Part shown: positions 49,301 to 59,593 of the stretch, one piece after another | How the letters are laid out: the number at the start of each line of letters is the position of its first letter | Numbering within the stretch: the first letter of the stretch is position 1 | Origin: Thuidium tamariscinum | Taxonomy: Eukaryota; Streptophyta; Bryopsida; Hypnales; Thuidiaceae | DNA length: 64,000 nt | Direction: 5' to 3' | Assembly: GCA_947034885.2 (NCBI GenBank) | Contig: OX344751.2 | Coordinates: 20,522,001 to 20,586,000, forward strand | Made by a program: the position numbers and the translations under genes | Notes under the pieces: generated by a model | What the model was told of the DNA's origin: nothing | What the model saw: the letters and a program-made list of their open reading frames with translations, nothing else | Database searches by the model: none

Positions 49301-50640
49301 AGTAGCAAAATGCTTCACCCAGAGCTATGGAACAGATTACGATGAAACTTTTGCTCCGACAGCAAGAACAGAGACTATACGCATCATGCTAGCAATTGCA
49401 GGAGCGGAGGATTTCGATCTTGTTCAATTTGATATCAAGACTGCTTATTTAAATGCAACATTGCTAGAAGAAATCTACATGGCTTTACCTGAGGGTTTTG
49501 AGGAAGAAATCTATCGAAGGTTTCCAGGAAGTCGTGGGAAGGTGTGTAGAGTCCGAAAAGGACTTTATGGCTTGAAGCAATCTGCCAGAGGATGGAATAA
49601 AACATTCTCAGATTTTTTGAAGCAATACGATCTGATTCAGAGTCTTGCAGATCCATGTTTATTCTTCTCGACATCAGCTTCGAGGCTTACTCTTATCCTG
49701 TGGGTGGACGATGGGCTTGCTATGTGCAAGGACAAACAATTATTGGATAATATGATCTCACATTTGAAAACAACTTTCGAAGTCACTGTTGGCGATGCAG
49801 ATGTTTATGTTGGACTTCACATCAGTCGTGACAGATTTCGAAGAACGTTATACATCGATCAACAAAGATATACGGAGACCATCTTACGTAAGTATGGATT
49901 CCAAGATGCTTCGCCAGTCTCGACACCAAGCGATCCACATGTACATTTGGTTTACCCTAGGAAAGATGATGGTGATCTCAATCCTCTTTTTCCATATCAA
50001 GAAATTGTGGGATCATTGTTATACTTAGCCATGCACTCTAGACCTGACATCGCATGTGCTGTATCAACTGTTGCACAATACAGTAGCAACTATCGAGAGA
50101 TTCATTGCACTGCTGTACGAAGAATTTTAAAGTATCTCTGAGGAACAACTGACTTTGGCGTGTGTTATTCATCTGATAACAAACCAAATCAGACTCTTAT
50201 TGCTTACACAGATGCTGATTATGCTGGAGATCTAAATGATCGTAAGAGTCGAAGTGGGAGCGTGTTAATCATCATCAATGGACCAGTTGTGTGGTTAAGT
50301 CGAAAGCAACTTTGTATTGCAGGATCCACAACTGAATCTGAATATGTGGCTGCATCCCTGACAAGTAAAGAGGTTGTATGGACAAGGAGATTACTGGTGG
50401 ATTTTGGGTATCGGCAGATGAATCCAACTTCATTGCTATCTGACAATCAATCGGCAATTCGCCTTGTGCTCAATCCAGAGTTTCACAAACGAACAAAGCA
50501 TATTGATGTTATGTTCCACATCATTCGGGAATTCCAAGCCAAGGGTGAAATAACTCTGGTTTATGTTCCCACTCGGTTGTAGCTCGCTGACATTTTGACG
50601 AAGCCTCTCACTCCTGAAATTTTTCAAAAACTTAGGGAGG
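46317..50640 (+). mobile_element. Copia gag-pol coding region
   Basis: Domains in order: a gag region with a CCHC knuckle (CYKCGHKGHFGREC); an aspartic protease around WFADSGATEHM; an integrase with an HHCC zinc-binding part and a catalytic core (TDNGSEY, then NGVAERDNRT); a Ser-rich linker with a short tandem repeat (around 48735-48810); a reverse transcriptase (KNKWVFKIK, LKQSARGWN); and an RNase H region (TDADYAGD, KHIDVMFH). This order, integrase before reverse transcriptase, defines Ty1/copia. Treated as a recent fossil. Confidence 0.9.
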
Positions 50641-50727
50641 CACTCAATATATCCAAGAAAGTACAGCAGCAAGTGGGAGAATGATGCTTTGAGATGCTTC
50701 TTCACGTTCTTAGACAATGAGTGGGAG

Positions 50728-50986
50728 TATTAGAACAATTCTCATTGGACATTGTCCTGAACGATGATAGCGATCACTAGCTGTTGAAGTGTAGTACGAA
50801 TGGATGATATCGTAGTCGATGATATCTTGTTGTGGATGTTTCTTGATTCTGTCGTCTCTCTCGAGGCGCTATGACTGTCCGACTTCCAGGCTGTGTTTGC
50901 GTTGTTGTTTTCAGTAAGCTCGGCATCACATCAGAGTTGCGCAGCGAAACTTGTGTAATAAAGGCAGCTTAGTCAATCTATGTGTT
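50728..50986 (+). repeat. 3' LTR of the copia element
   Basis: Preceded by the purine run GTGGGAG, the likely polypurine tract. It is near identical to the 5' repeat at 46051-46309. Confidence 0.85.
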
Positions 50987-51551
50987 GTGAGTAAGAGCAC
51001 TAGTCTGGTTCCTTAGTGCGACAAAAGCCGCCTCACGTCTTAGCGCAACCATGTTCAGATCTGTGGCTGGGACCACGATACAGTCACGAACCAGGTGGCC
51101 ATTGAAGTTCCTGGAGCATCCTGCGGGCAGATCTGCATCTCCGTACGCCTGACGAGAATCTTTATGTTTTGGCAGGTCCGGGCCTGTCAAGCCAGCCGCT
51201 TCGACTCTTCTCCTGTTCCTTGTGCAGCTGGCATTCCGTAGAAGGGATGCGGGTCGAGAGCTAGACGAGTTTTGACGAAGAGCGGAAGCGTAGTCGGCCG
51301 CCGCCATAACTAAAAAATTAGGTTAAACTAAACTAAACCGTTCGAGAAACTAAGTTTGGATAATCTGCTCATAAGATAAGATTATCACCCGCATGAAACC
51401 ATGAACACAAACTTAGACGATTCTGCGAACACCTACGCGAGCGATGCTGTTTCTCTACCGAGAATCAGCGTAGAACCATATTGCGGCAGCGCCGCTTGGC
51501 TCCGGCCTCACCATCGCTCGTCTCCTGAAAAATGAATCAATCAGATTGTTT

Positions 51552-52358
51552 AACTGTAAGAATATGATAAATTATTTGTTTTAAATTTGACATGTAAGGA
51601 GAATTAATGGGTTACAATACTTTCATAAATCTTCTGACTGTCTTGAGATTAAATATTATAGTTCTTCAATCCATGTGTGATACTCATGTCTTTTTTTTTC
51701 CCTTAAGTACTCTAAAATAGACTGTATCATATCTAGTGGGTATAGCTTTTTTTAACTGATAAGATCATATCAAAATAGCTTTTTTGATTTGTAGTATAAA
51801 CTGCTAGACGATAAATGGGTTTAGATAATTAGAAATCCAATACATTGCACATTGTATGTACTACAGAATAGACGCCAAATCGACAGTATTTACTTTGTTT
51901 AACTTAAACCAGTTTGCAATTCATCCATTGCTGATATACAATTGCAGCATTTACAGTAATACCTTTCTAATCATCCAGATTATCAAAATGTTCATTCTGA
52001 AGGTAACAAATTTCAACACAACAAAGTGAACAAACAGAACTGAAAATTGCACACTGAGAAATGGTTGAAAAATTACGAAATTATTTCACTTATGAAAATG
52101 AATACAAAAATTGTAACAAGTTGCAAAATCGACCCATGTACACGAATGAACAGAACATGCAACTCAAAACTACCAACGTGATAATCTATGATTCACAATC
52201 AGCAATTTGTTCAGCAAATCACTGATTGAAACTAATAACGTACAATAATTGAACGAACTAGACTCTTCTACTCTATGTTACACAAAACAGAATTTCACAG
52301 ATTCCGTGCTCAGCAAATGAATAATCCTGACAATAAAATTCTCTGCTCGATATGCAGC
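51552..52358. other. Intergenic DNA between LINE and the VPV-repeat gene
   Basis: No coding frame is supported. The segment next to 52358 is probably the 3' untranslated region of the minus-strand gene ending at 52359. Confidence 0.5.
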
Positions 52359-54697
52359 TTAGTGGTGGATGATCCTTCCCAATAGTCCCGGCCTCTTCTG
52401 CCTCGGCGTCGTCGGGTTGGAGGTAGAAGTTGGCGCTCCAAGACCTGTACCGGTAATGCCAGTTCCATCTACGGAGTCACGGTGATGGTGGCCAGGAAGA
52501 CCAGTGCCGGTCGTTGTCTCGAGAGGAGTATTGTGGTGGTGACCGGGGAGACCAGTACCGGCAACGCCGGTTGTACCCGTCGTTGTGTCCAGTGGTGTAT
52601 TATGGTGGTGATGACCGTGAGTACCGGTGGTGTGGAAAGCGCCGTGCTCAGCATCAGACGATGAAGAAGATGAAGAGCTCGTCGTCCTGTTTAGAATACC
52701 TCCAGTTTTGTGACCGCGCTTGTGCCCCAGCAAATTGAAGTGAGTTGGGTTGACAAACTCGCCAGCAGGTGCTTCGCAGTAGCTGCACACATTCCAGCAA
52801 AGTTTAGTCGTTAACGTTCACGTTCGCTGTAAAGTTCTGAAATACTTAGTGAGTTAGTGGACGACAAGTGCAAGCTGTTTATGACATAGAAATATCCAAA
52901 GATCTGGCTAATTTTCCATTCCATTCCATTCCGGCTAAATTACAGTCATAACTTGTGAGTGGAAGGACAGAATGAAAGCAAAGATAAGTGCGAAACTTAC
53001 TTTCCGGTAGGCACCTCAACCATACGCGTGACTGGAACCTCCCTCACAACAGGGACTCTAATCCGTTCTTCAATATCCTCAACGATGACTCGAGGCACCC
53101 TCTCCATCCGAGGAGTGTCGACATACTCGATGACCGGTACCATATCAGTAACCTCACGCTCCTCCGGCACAACTCTGCAACAATTAATTCCCAAATGTTA
53201 GATATGAAGTCCCTCTTTGAAAGATTGGAGGCTAAAACTAATGTCATAAAAACAGAAAGACCAATGCTTTAATCTGACTTTCAGACCTGATTGTGAAGGC
53301 CTTAACTCGATTAATGTGAAGGCAGATTAAAACGAGGATAAATTACTCATGAATTAAGAAACACAAAGATCACTGAAGTGCTCTTACTTTGATGCGTGGC
53401 AATAAAGAAAGATCTAGTGAAAAGTATTTCCAAGATTTTCGCAGAATCGTTTCCGATGGGATACTTAGTTACATTTCATTTAAGGACCGGCCTGTTTCTA
53501 CTGACTCGTGTCAGAATTCCAGGAAAACACTCAATTCCAGATCCAATCCGACTTCGAGATAAAAGAAATGCACAAATCTCTATTAGCCAAGATCTTCGTT
53601 TAGTTCCACAGTTCCTCGATTAAAGCGGACCCCGAGATTTCAGGAACATATTTCATTGGACTGTGTCGCTAGGTAGTGGGTAAGACGGACGGCGCGGTGT
53701 GGATTACCTGTGCACAATCTCAATCCTAGTCTTGGGCACCTCCCTGATGATGGGCACGCGGTCCACATGCTGTATTTCATCCAGAACAACTCTCGTCTTG
53801 GGCACGATGATAGTCCGCTCTTCATTCACAATTTCCTTCACGTAATCAGTTTTTTCAACTGTTCGCATCTCAGGGTAGCGCTGGATGACCTGCACTCTGG
53901 TCTCGTACTCCTTCGGCTGCAACGCAAACCATCACACATTCAGCACACCAAAACATACCGAAAATAATTAATACCGAAAATCCATCTTGAAAATCACAGC
54001 ACAAATTCAGTAAACCCCGAACACAGTTATAAACTCGGTTGTTATTGAAAGCCCCAAGATAAAATCTAATTACACTCATGAACACTATCCCAGAACATTC
54101 ATGTCTCAGTGGAAACCTGTAAAGTGTAACACATTCAATAGACTCGCTTGAATCTCCTAATTCAATGTGTCTGGTGGTGCATGTCCCTCCATAGAATCTA
54201 TCAAAGTGGGAAGATGCTCGAGGGTTCAGATTACAGTGGATGGAACAGCAGTGAAATGAACTTCTAAGCATGTCCCAGTCACTGAAACGGGGCCACATGC
54301 CACAGTTCAAAACGTATGGCATTGTGCCAGGCAAGGAGATCACCAAGTTACAGAGTTGGAACGTTTGTTCAGGAGGGCATACCAGGTTCCGCATGTTGGG
54401 ATTGGGGCAGTAAGCCTCGCCCTCATTGCTCACAACAGTTCGCACGCCCTCGGCGCCATGGTGATTCAAATGGTGTCCCCGACGGTGGTGATGACGACGG
54501 ATGCCTTCGTCATCGGAGCTGCTGTACGAGCTGCTGCGACTCCGGCTCCGGCTGTGACCCGGCAACCGCGTGCGTCGACGCCCGGTGCGGCCCCGTGCGG
54601 CCATCTCCGCAGCCTCCACGCCTTGTCCAACCACACCTTTGCCTTCAAAGCGCGCTTCTTCCGCGCCCAACACAGCTCGCTCTCCCGCGGTGGCCAT
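52359..54697 (-). CDS. VPV/EVP-repeat (alveolin-like) protein with His/Thr/Gly-rich tail, four exons
   Basis: Exons are 54697-54383, 53916-53708, 53174-53001 and 52782-52359, with donors GTATGC, GTAATC, GTAAGT and acceptors TTGCAG, TTGCAG, GTGCAG. Phases agree and the total is 1122 bases, 373 residues. Residues 1-95 are basic and Ser/Arg/His-rich (SRSRSRSSSYSSSDDEG). Residues about 106-233 form an array of VPx-type repeats (IVPKTR, VPIIREVPKTR, RVVPEE, MVPVIEYVDTP, RVPRVIVEDI, VPVVREVPVTR, MVEVP). Residues 234-373 repeat TGLPGHHHNTPLETTTG and end RLLGRIIHH-like. Short YC motifs (EAYCPNPN, NYCEAPAG) bracket the array. Such repeats are known from alveolins and articulins, membrane-skeleton filament proteins of alveolates and euglenids; a filament or scaffold role here is inference. 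The tail resembles low-complexity dehydrin/LEA proteins. ATG context is good (GAGATGGCC). No break is seen. Confidence 0.75.
52483..52640 (-). repeat. In-frame tandem repeat in the last exon of the VPV-repeat gene
   Basis: Roughly three imperfect units encode TGxxGHHHHNTPLxTTTG-like peptides. The DNA repeat (GTGGTGGTGACCGGGGAGACC type on the plus strand) suggests growth by slippage or unequal crossing-over, so copy number may vary between individuals. Confidence 0.6.
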
Positions 54698-56145
54698 CTC
54701 GATCTCTTGCTAGCTAGCAGAGGCTGTAAAACGCAACCTGAAGTGCCAATTCAAAAACGTCGATTAGTATCCACAACTGCATGCATGCGTTCATCGATCA
54801 ATCACTAGCAAATGGAGACCGGCACTGGTAACGACGAGCATCGACTCCAGCCACCCGAACTGAAAACGAGGTCGTTTCAGGTAAGAGTCTTGCAAGTCCA
54901 AATTCACATGACACCATTGAGCAGCTGTTGCTGGTACAGGCAAGAGCCAACCCATTGCAACAAATAGAGTCTCTAATCTATAGCCCATTGCTCCAAGAAG
55001 ATCTCTGGAGCCCACCGAGGTAGAACTCGAGAGCCCATTGCAGCAGAGCTAGAACTTGCACTTGATCGGGCACTCGGTCCAGCAGTGAGTCCTTACCTGG
55101 GAACTGAAGAGATCGACGAAAGAGGAGCTGGACAGTTCGAATCCGCAGTCGAAAGAGGAAGTAAGATCGAAGAAGTGGACGAGGAGTGATAACTTTAGTT
55201 TGCTGAGTCTCAACCAAGTACAGGAATAAAAATGAATTGTGTGATGTCCCAGTGACGGTTCCCAGGAGTATTTCTAGGCCGGAGTGCTCCGAAGTCCCCA
55301 TGCGCATTGGTTTGCTGTGTTACAACAAGGATCCAGCACGTGTTGGGAAGGCCGAAGGGAGGGGTTGAGTCATGTATTTTCTTTGACATTTCTGCGGTTT
55401 CACAGATTTTGAGTGAAGTCTAGGAGCGGTGTACATAGTAGGGTGTGTGGTGGAGGTCCCCGGTTTTGGTTGACGGGAGTCGCGTCGGCTTTTTACTGCG
55501 AATTAGTCTCCCCCGTCGATTCCAGTACAGTAGTTATTTGATTTTATACGGAGTTGAACTTGCCCGACTTGGGTGTGATGAAGCACGTAATCATCAAGCA
55601 CTCCGTACTTTCTTTCAATTTTGCAGAATTTGATACTTATCTTGCTACACTATGTAGAACTCTATGTCTCACATTTAGACTAATTTATCATTATTATAAT
55701 TGTTCCAATGCAATCAATCGCAAGTCACCTGGGGATCGGAGGTTGTTTCGAAGACGCCTTCCTTAATAAGTTTCTCCGAGTATTTTAAGAAAAACTTTTC
55801 AGAATTCAATATCATCTAATGAAACAAGATTTAATTGAAATTTAGACACTTGAGAAAGTTGCAAATGTTGTAAAACTTTGCAACCATTATAATGATATAT
55901 TTATGAATCAATCCTACAACTAAATGCATAATAATTCTCAATTTAGTTCAATTAGTATGTAAATTTAATATGACTAGTCTTCTCTCTAATACAACAATAC
56001 CCCCTTACTAATTTGATGAATTCTATATGAATGTGGTCTAATTGATCGATATGTGTGGATTGATTGATTAGTGTTAGCAGTTTTACGTGTCTGATTGAAA
56101 TCTCATCTAGTTTTTAGAACTCTTGGCAACCATAACTGATATGAC
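54698..56145. other. Upstream region of the VPV-repeat gene, then AT-rich DNA
   Basis: A minus-strand TTTTACAG at about 54725 could be the acceptor of an intron in the 5' untranslated region, so transcription may begin further right (54.8-55.3 kb). No coding frame is supported. From about 55700 the sequence returns to AT-rich background. Confidence 0.4.
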
Positions 56146-56446
56146 GAATTTCATTAAAATGGCGGTATTCCTTATGCCATTTTTCAGATCGCACGGTCTG
56201 AATTGAAAACTAATATCTAGGAATGGTATAGATTTCAAATATCTAGGACATATGTAGATTTTCAAAATCTATGATAAGTTTAGATTTCAGACTACGTGGT
56301 CTAAAACATCTTGGACAAGTGTAGATTTTAGACATCTACAAGTCGTGTAGATTTCAAAAATCTATGAGAGTTTTAGATTTCAAGTCATGCAATCTGAACT
56401 GTCAAAAATGTCAAACTAATAGAATACCGCCATTTCAACGAAATTC
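56146..56446. mobile_element. GAATTTCRTT MITE, copy 1 (301 bp)
   Basis: The ends are inverted for about 25 bp with two mismatches (GAATTTCATTAAAATGGCGG and GAATTTCGTTGAAATGGCGG). Between them are five to six short units of the type TAGATTTCAAAAATCT. The copy at 58378-58694 has the same architecture. Confidence 0.62.
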
Positions 56447-56829
56447 ACCATTGATGTACAATTTTGTTTCTCTGAAGTACAATGTTTTTAGAGCAATTAC
56501 CTACACTAATTTCACTAAATCACAAATAGTGTGACTTAGGTTAACACTCCATAATAGGACAAATCAATGACAACAAGTGGAATGAGGTATACTCATGCAA
56601 AGGTTTGAACTCTGATTAAGCAGTAAAAATGAACATGACACAAAAGTACATTTTGCTTTCTTCAATGTACCAGCTCTACACACTTTTAGGAGGTGGTTTA
56701 CTTTTGATGACTATTGCATGTCAACTTCAAAAAAATTATAACTAATTCCACAAAGGTCCAAAAAATATGAAATGACTTGAATTAGATGCCAATTCCATTT
56801 TTCTTCCTACAAAAATTTATTGAAAACTG

Positions 56830-57675
56830 TTCAAAAAGCTCACCTTCCCCGACAAGGCAATCAGATCTTAAATGGTCGCTTCAAGAGCCTCCTACTCTAC
56901 TAACAGTAATACTGACAGTTGTGCGGTAAATTTTTAAAATCCTGAACCTCCAATATCCCCCCAACGGCAAGTTCTCTATCGAATCTGCTCGTGTTCCACA
57001 ACCTTTTGCTGCTTTTCACTTGTGTGTCACAACGAGGACCATTTGGTGCCTCAATCTGCTGGGAAAAGCGACGAGCACTTTCAGGGCAAAACCGCAGGCG
57101 CAACTAGTTGCAGTGAAAACTGACTGAGCCTGACTGGCGCAGGACTGGAGATACTCGACTGCTGACACTTGGCCGGAAGGGATCTGAGACGCTGTTGCAG
57201 CCTTGCAGGGCCGGGTCCGGCAGCGGCCACCTCAACAAAAGCTCCAGGAATTGAGCCCTCGTTTCGCACTCCTGCGCTCCTGCAAGCTGGAGAGGCGGAG
57301 AGGCCCCCCTGGCTTTCCTGATTTAGCGACCCCAAAGGCCCGATTGCTGGGTTCGGCGACAGTTGGGACTTGTGGCGCTGCAGGATGGCCCTTGGCTCGG
57401 GGGCTCTCGCCAGGTCGCACATTCGACTTTTGGAAATGGTGCGGTCAGCTGACTTCCCAACATGTGTCCCTGCATCGATCGGTGAGTGGGCGGTTTCCAT
57501 TACTGGCATTCCATTGCAATTGCTGCAAGTGGGAACTGGGGAAGATGATCGAAAGCAGGGCTCCGATCGGATACGGTCCTCACTGCCAGGACCGGAGAGG
57601 ACACTGGAAAGTGCACACAGTGCGGGTACGACGTTGTACGGGTATCTTCAGGGTCTCGCCAGGCAGGTCGTTGAA
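56830..57675. other. GC-rich island with conflicting open frames
   Basis: It is sharply GC-richer than its surroundings. Frames overlap on both strands: 57081-57509 minus (142 codons), 57203-57796 plus (197 codons) and 57370-57687 plus (105 codons). None shows a known domain, and the plus frame at 57203 runs on into the adjacent MITE. It could be a gene fragment, a decayed transposon, or a CpG-rich non-coding element. I call no gene. Confidence 0.35.
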
Positions 57676-57906
57676 TCCTCCCTTTGAAGGTGGGCCCAGC
57701 AGGGTAAATTTTGGGTTCTTTAGGGGAAAAGTGAAAAAAAGTCCCCTACTTTGGGTTGTGCCTAGGGTATGTTCTAGACCATTCTTAGCAAACTAGGGGT
57801 CTTTGATTGCAAATGTGAATTCAGAATTTGCAAAAAAAAAAAAAAAAAAATCTGCATTTTCTCCCAAGGTAAATCCACTTTGTTGGGCCCACCTTCAAAG
57901 GGAGGA
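57676..57906. mobile_element. CTCCCTTTGAAGG MITE (231 bp)
   Basis: Inverted ends match for about 26 bp with one mismatch (TCCTCCCTTTGAAGGTGGGC). An A run of about 19 bases lies inside (57833-57851). No convincing target duplication is seen. A related interior segment occurs at 25281-25370. Confidence 0.68.
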
Positions 57907-58377
57907 AATAACGTCTTGTTCTCATCAGTATCTTCAAAATTGGAGATGTAAGGTAGAAGCACTAGTAGTCGATCATTTAAGCAAATTTGGAGAAAATTGT
58001 GAAATAGTATGAGGTTGTGGAAATTTTTCCCATGTAAGAAGATAGGAAATATAGAGATAGAAAAATCTGCCGAACTTAATTCCCGAAATTGAAATTAATG
58101 TGAATTTTAAGAGCCAGAAAGTGCACTTCACATAGAACCAATGTCTGGAGTCTTCCAATTCCAATCATTCTAGAACTACTTTCTTACTCACTTCTTCCTA
58201 CTTTCTTATACACTGCTATAGGACATGTATCATAAACTTATTAGTCCCAACTTCAAAAAGGAACCAAAAAGCACATTCCAAACTCTAGTTGAAAATCTCT
58301 TCTAGCTTTGGTTGGAATTACTATAGTCCTACAAGTAGGGGCTTAGACATGGTTGACAATTGGTGTCAATCTATAGT

Positions 58378-58694
58378 GAGTTTCATTGAAATGGTAAATA
58401 CCCCACAACTTTGGCACTTTTTAAAGTTCAAACTACACAATCTAAAATTTATACAGTTCATAGATTTTCTTAAATCTAACTATCTCTTAGATTTTTGAAA
58501 TCTAGAACTCTCATACATGTTTTTAGATTGTGTAACTTGAAATCTACAACCATCCTAAATTTTTGAAATCTACATCTCTTATATTTTCTAAAAATCTGTA
58601 CTTGAGATCTGTACTCATTTTAGATTTCACTTTAACAATTTAGATCGTAGGGTCTAAAAATGGCATGCAAAATATTGCCATTCTAATGAAATTT
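58378..58694. mobile_element. GAATTTCRTT MITE, copy 2 (317 bp)
   Basis: The left end is GAGTTTCATTGAAATGGTAA and the right end the complement of AAATTTCATTAGAATGGCAA. The interior has the same short AGATTTY/AAATCTA units as 56146-56446, but is more diverged. Confidence 0.52.
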
Positions 58695-59338
58695 GGCATC
58701 TCTTATATAGTAGGGGGGTGAGCAATTCTTCAATGAGATATTGAGATTGGAGAAATGAAGATATGCCACAATTGCAAGTGTTCCGTATAGTTCAAATGGT
58801 GTTGATATGTTTGGCCTCTAAAAATGACATTTAAAGTTCAAAATAACACCCTTCAAAAATAATCCAAGTAAATAAGAAAATCAAAATTTTAAAAAATTTC
58901 TAGAATTTGCATTAAACATTTTGGACTTGAAGGAAAAAAAGTCATGTGGAAATTGTTGATATTCAATCTATAGTCAATTTCAAATTTTACAAAAAAATAT
59001 TAGTTAGTGTAATAGATTATCTAATTGTATGGATGTGATCTCTAAATTACATTTTACAATTTATAAGTAAGGACCAACATTAAATTTTTTTTATGTTGCA
59101 ATTTATAATACAATACATCTTCATACAATAATTTCAGAAATTTGGACAATTCTTCGGTCCTCAAAGAGTTATGAACACCCTTTAATAATTTTCAAACAAC
59201 AAGATTCAAATATCTAATTTCTAAAACACATCAAAATATACATTGAATTCATATAATAGTTAATGCAGGTTTCAAATTTTAGAATTTTGTATAATAACTG
59301 TGAAGTCACACTATTAAGAAGGCATGACAATTATCAAT

Positions 59339-59363
59339 GATGCTAATATGTGAGCATGTAAAC

Positions 59364-59451
<88 letters not shown>

Positions 59452-59593
59452 TAGATATACCACTACCATAGAAGGTGTTCATAACATAAACACCTACAAT
59501 AGAAGGTTTCTTTAAGAAAAGCACTTATACTATAGGTCTATAGTCTTCTAGGCTTCATAGGCTCAATCTTCTAAGGTCACATAATAGCAACCC
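59339..59593. mobile_element. TATGTGAG MITE, copy 2, expanded by a TA tract
   Basis: The left end is GATGCTAATATGTGAG and the right end the complement of GGGTTGCTATTATGTGA. Its interior matches copy 1 (11043-11276) except for the TA tract at 59369-59447, where copy 1 has only a short TATGTATATAAG run. Confidence 0.52.
59369..59447. repeat. (TA)n microsatellite, about 39 units
   Basis: An uninterrupted TA run of about 79 bases. It produces an artificial Ile-Tyr frame on the minus strand. Confidence 0.97.

Larger units (their letters stand above)
46051..50986 (+). mobile_element. Ty1/copia LTR retrotransposon, young, inside the LINE
   Basis: Two direct long terminal repeats of about 258 bp enclose a coding region with the copia order gag, protease, integrase, reverse transcriptase, RNase H. 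The repeats differ at only a couple of positions, so insertion was recent. It is oriented opposite to the LINE and interrupts LINE ORF1, so it is the younger of the two. It looks nearly whole, with about one or two breaks. Exact outer ends and target duplication could not be fixed to the base; AAAGC at the left and AGAGC close to the right are only a tentative pair. Confidence 0.93.
43981..51307 (-). pseudogene. LINE ORF1: nucleic-acid-binding protein, split by the copia element
   Basis: The N-terminal part (ATG at 51307, about 107 codons) begins MAAADYASALRQ and is rich in Ser, Arg and Ala. The remainder, from about 46050 to the TAA at 43983-43981, continues with a region like the DUF4283 domain of plant LINE ORF1 proteins (HDVWIREVESLINAKVALH, then RWIPAFNPRQPTGLGVPCW). 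A CCHC knuckle follows (CQRC, four residues, H, four residues, C). After it comes a long Pro/Ser/Glu-rich, low-complexity half. ORF1 proteins of this type coat the LINE RNA. The copia element lies between the two parts, so the gene is dead in this copy. The long plus-strand frames opposite it (for example 45293-45910) are shadows. Confidence 0.85.
39416..51535 (-). mobile_element. Full-length L1-type LINE, carrying a copia insertion
   Basis: Element length without the copia insert is about 7.2 kb. On the minus strand it runs from a 5' untranslated region (about 51535-51308) through ORF1 and ORF2 to a 3' untranslated region of about 290 bases and a poly(A) tail, seen as a T run around 39421-39440. 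The flanks carry a 16-bp target duplication with one mismatch: ATCAATTAGATTGTTT at 39400-39415 and ATCAATCAGATTGTTT at 51536-51551. Such duplications plus a tail are what target-primed reverse transcription leaves. Being full length with a near-perfect duplication, it is fairly young. It lies just right of copy B in the AT-rich block and accounts for much of the GC-rich island. Confidence 0.92.

Noticed and set aside
46046-51000. Exact target duplication of the copia element
   Set aside because: AAAGC and AGAGC are close but do not sit at unambiguous element ends.
57203-57796. 197-codon plus-strand frame
   Set aside because: It runs into the inverted-repeat MITE at 57676-57906, overlaps a minus-strand frame of similar quality, and has no recognisable domain.
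59306-59524. 72-codon minus-strand frame rich in Ile-Tyr
   Set aside because: It is a translation of the (TA)n microsatellite.
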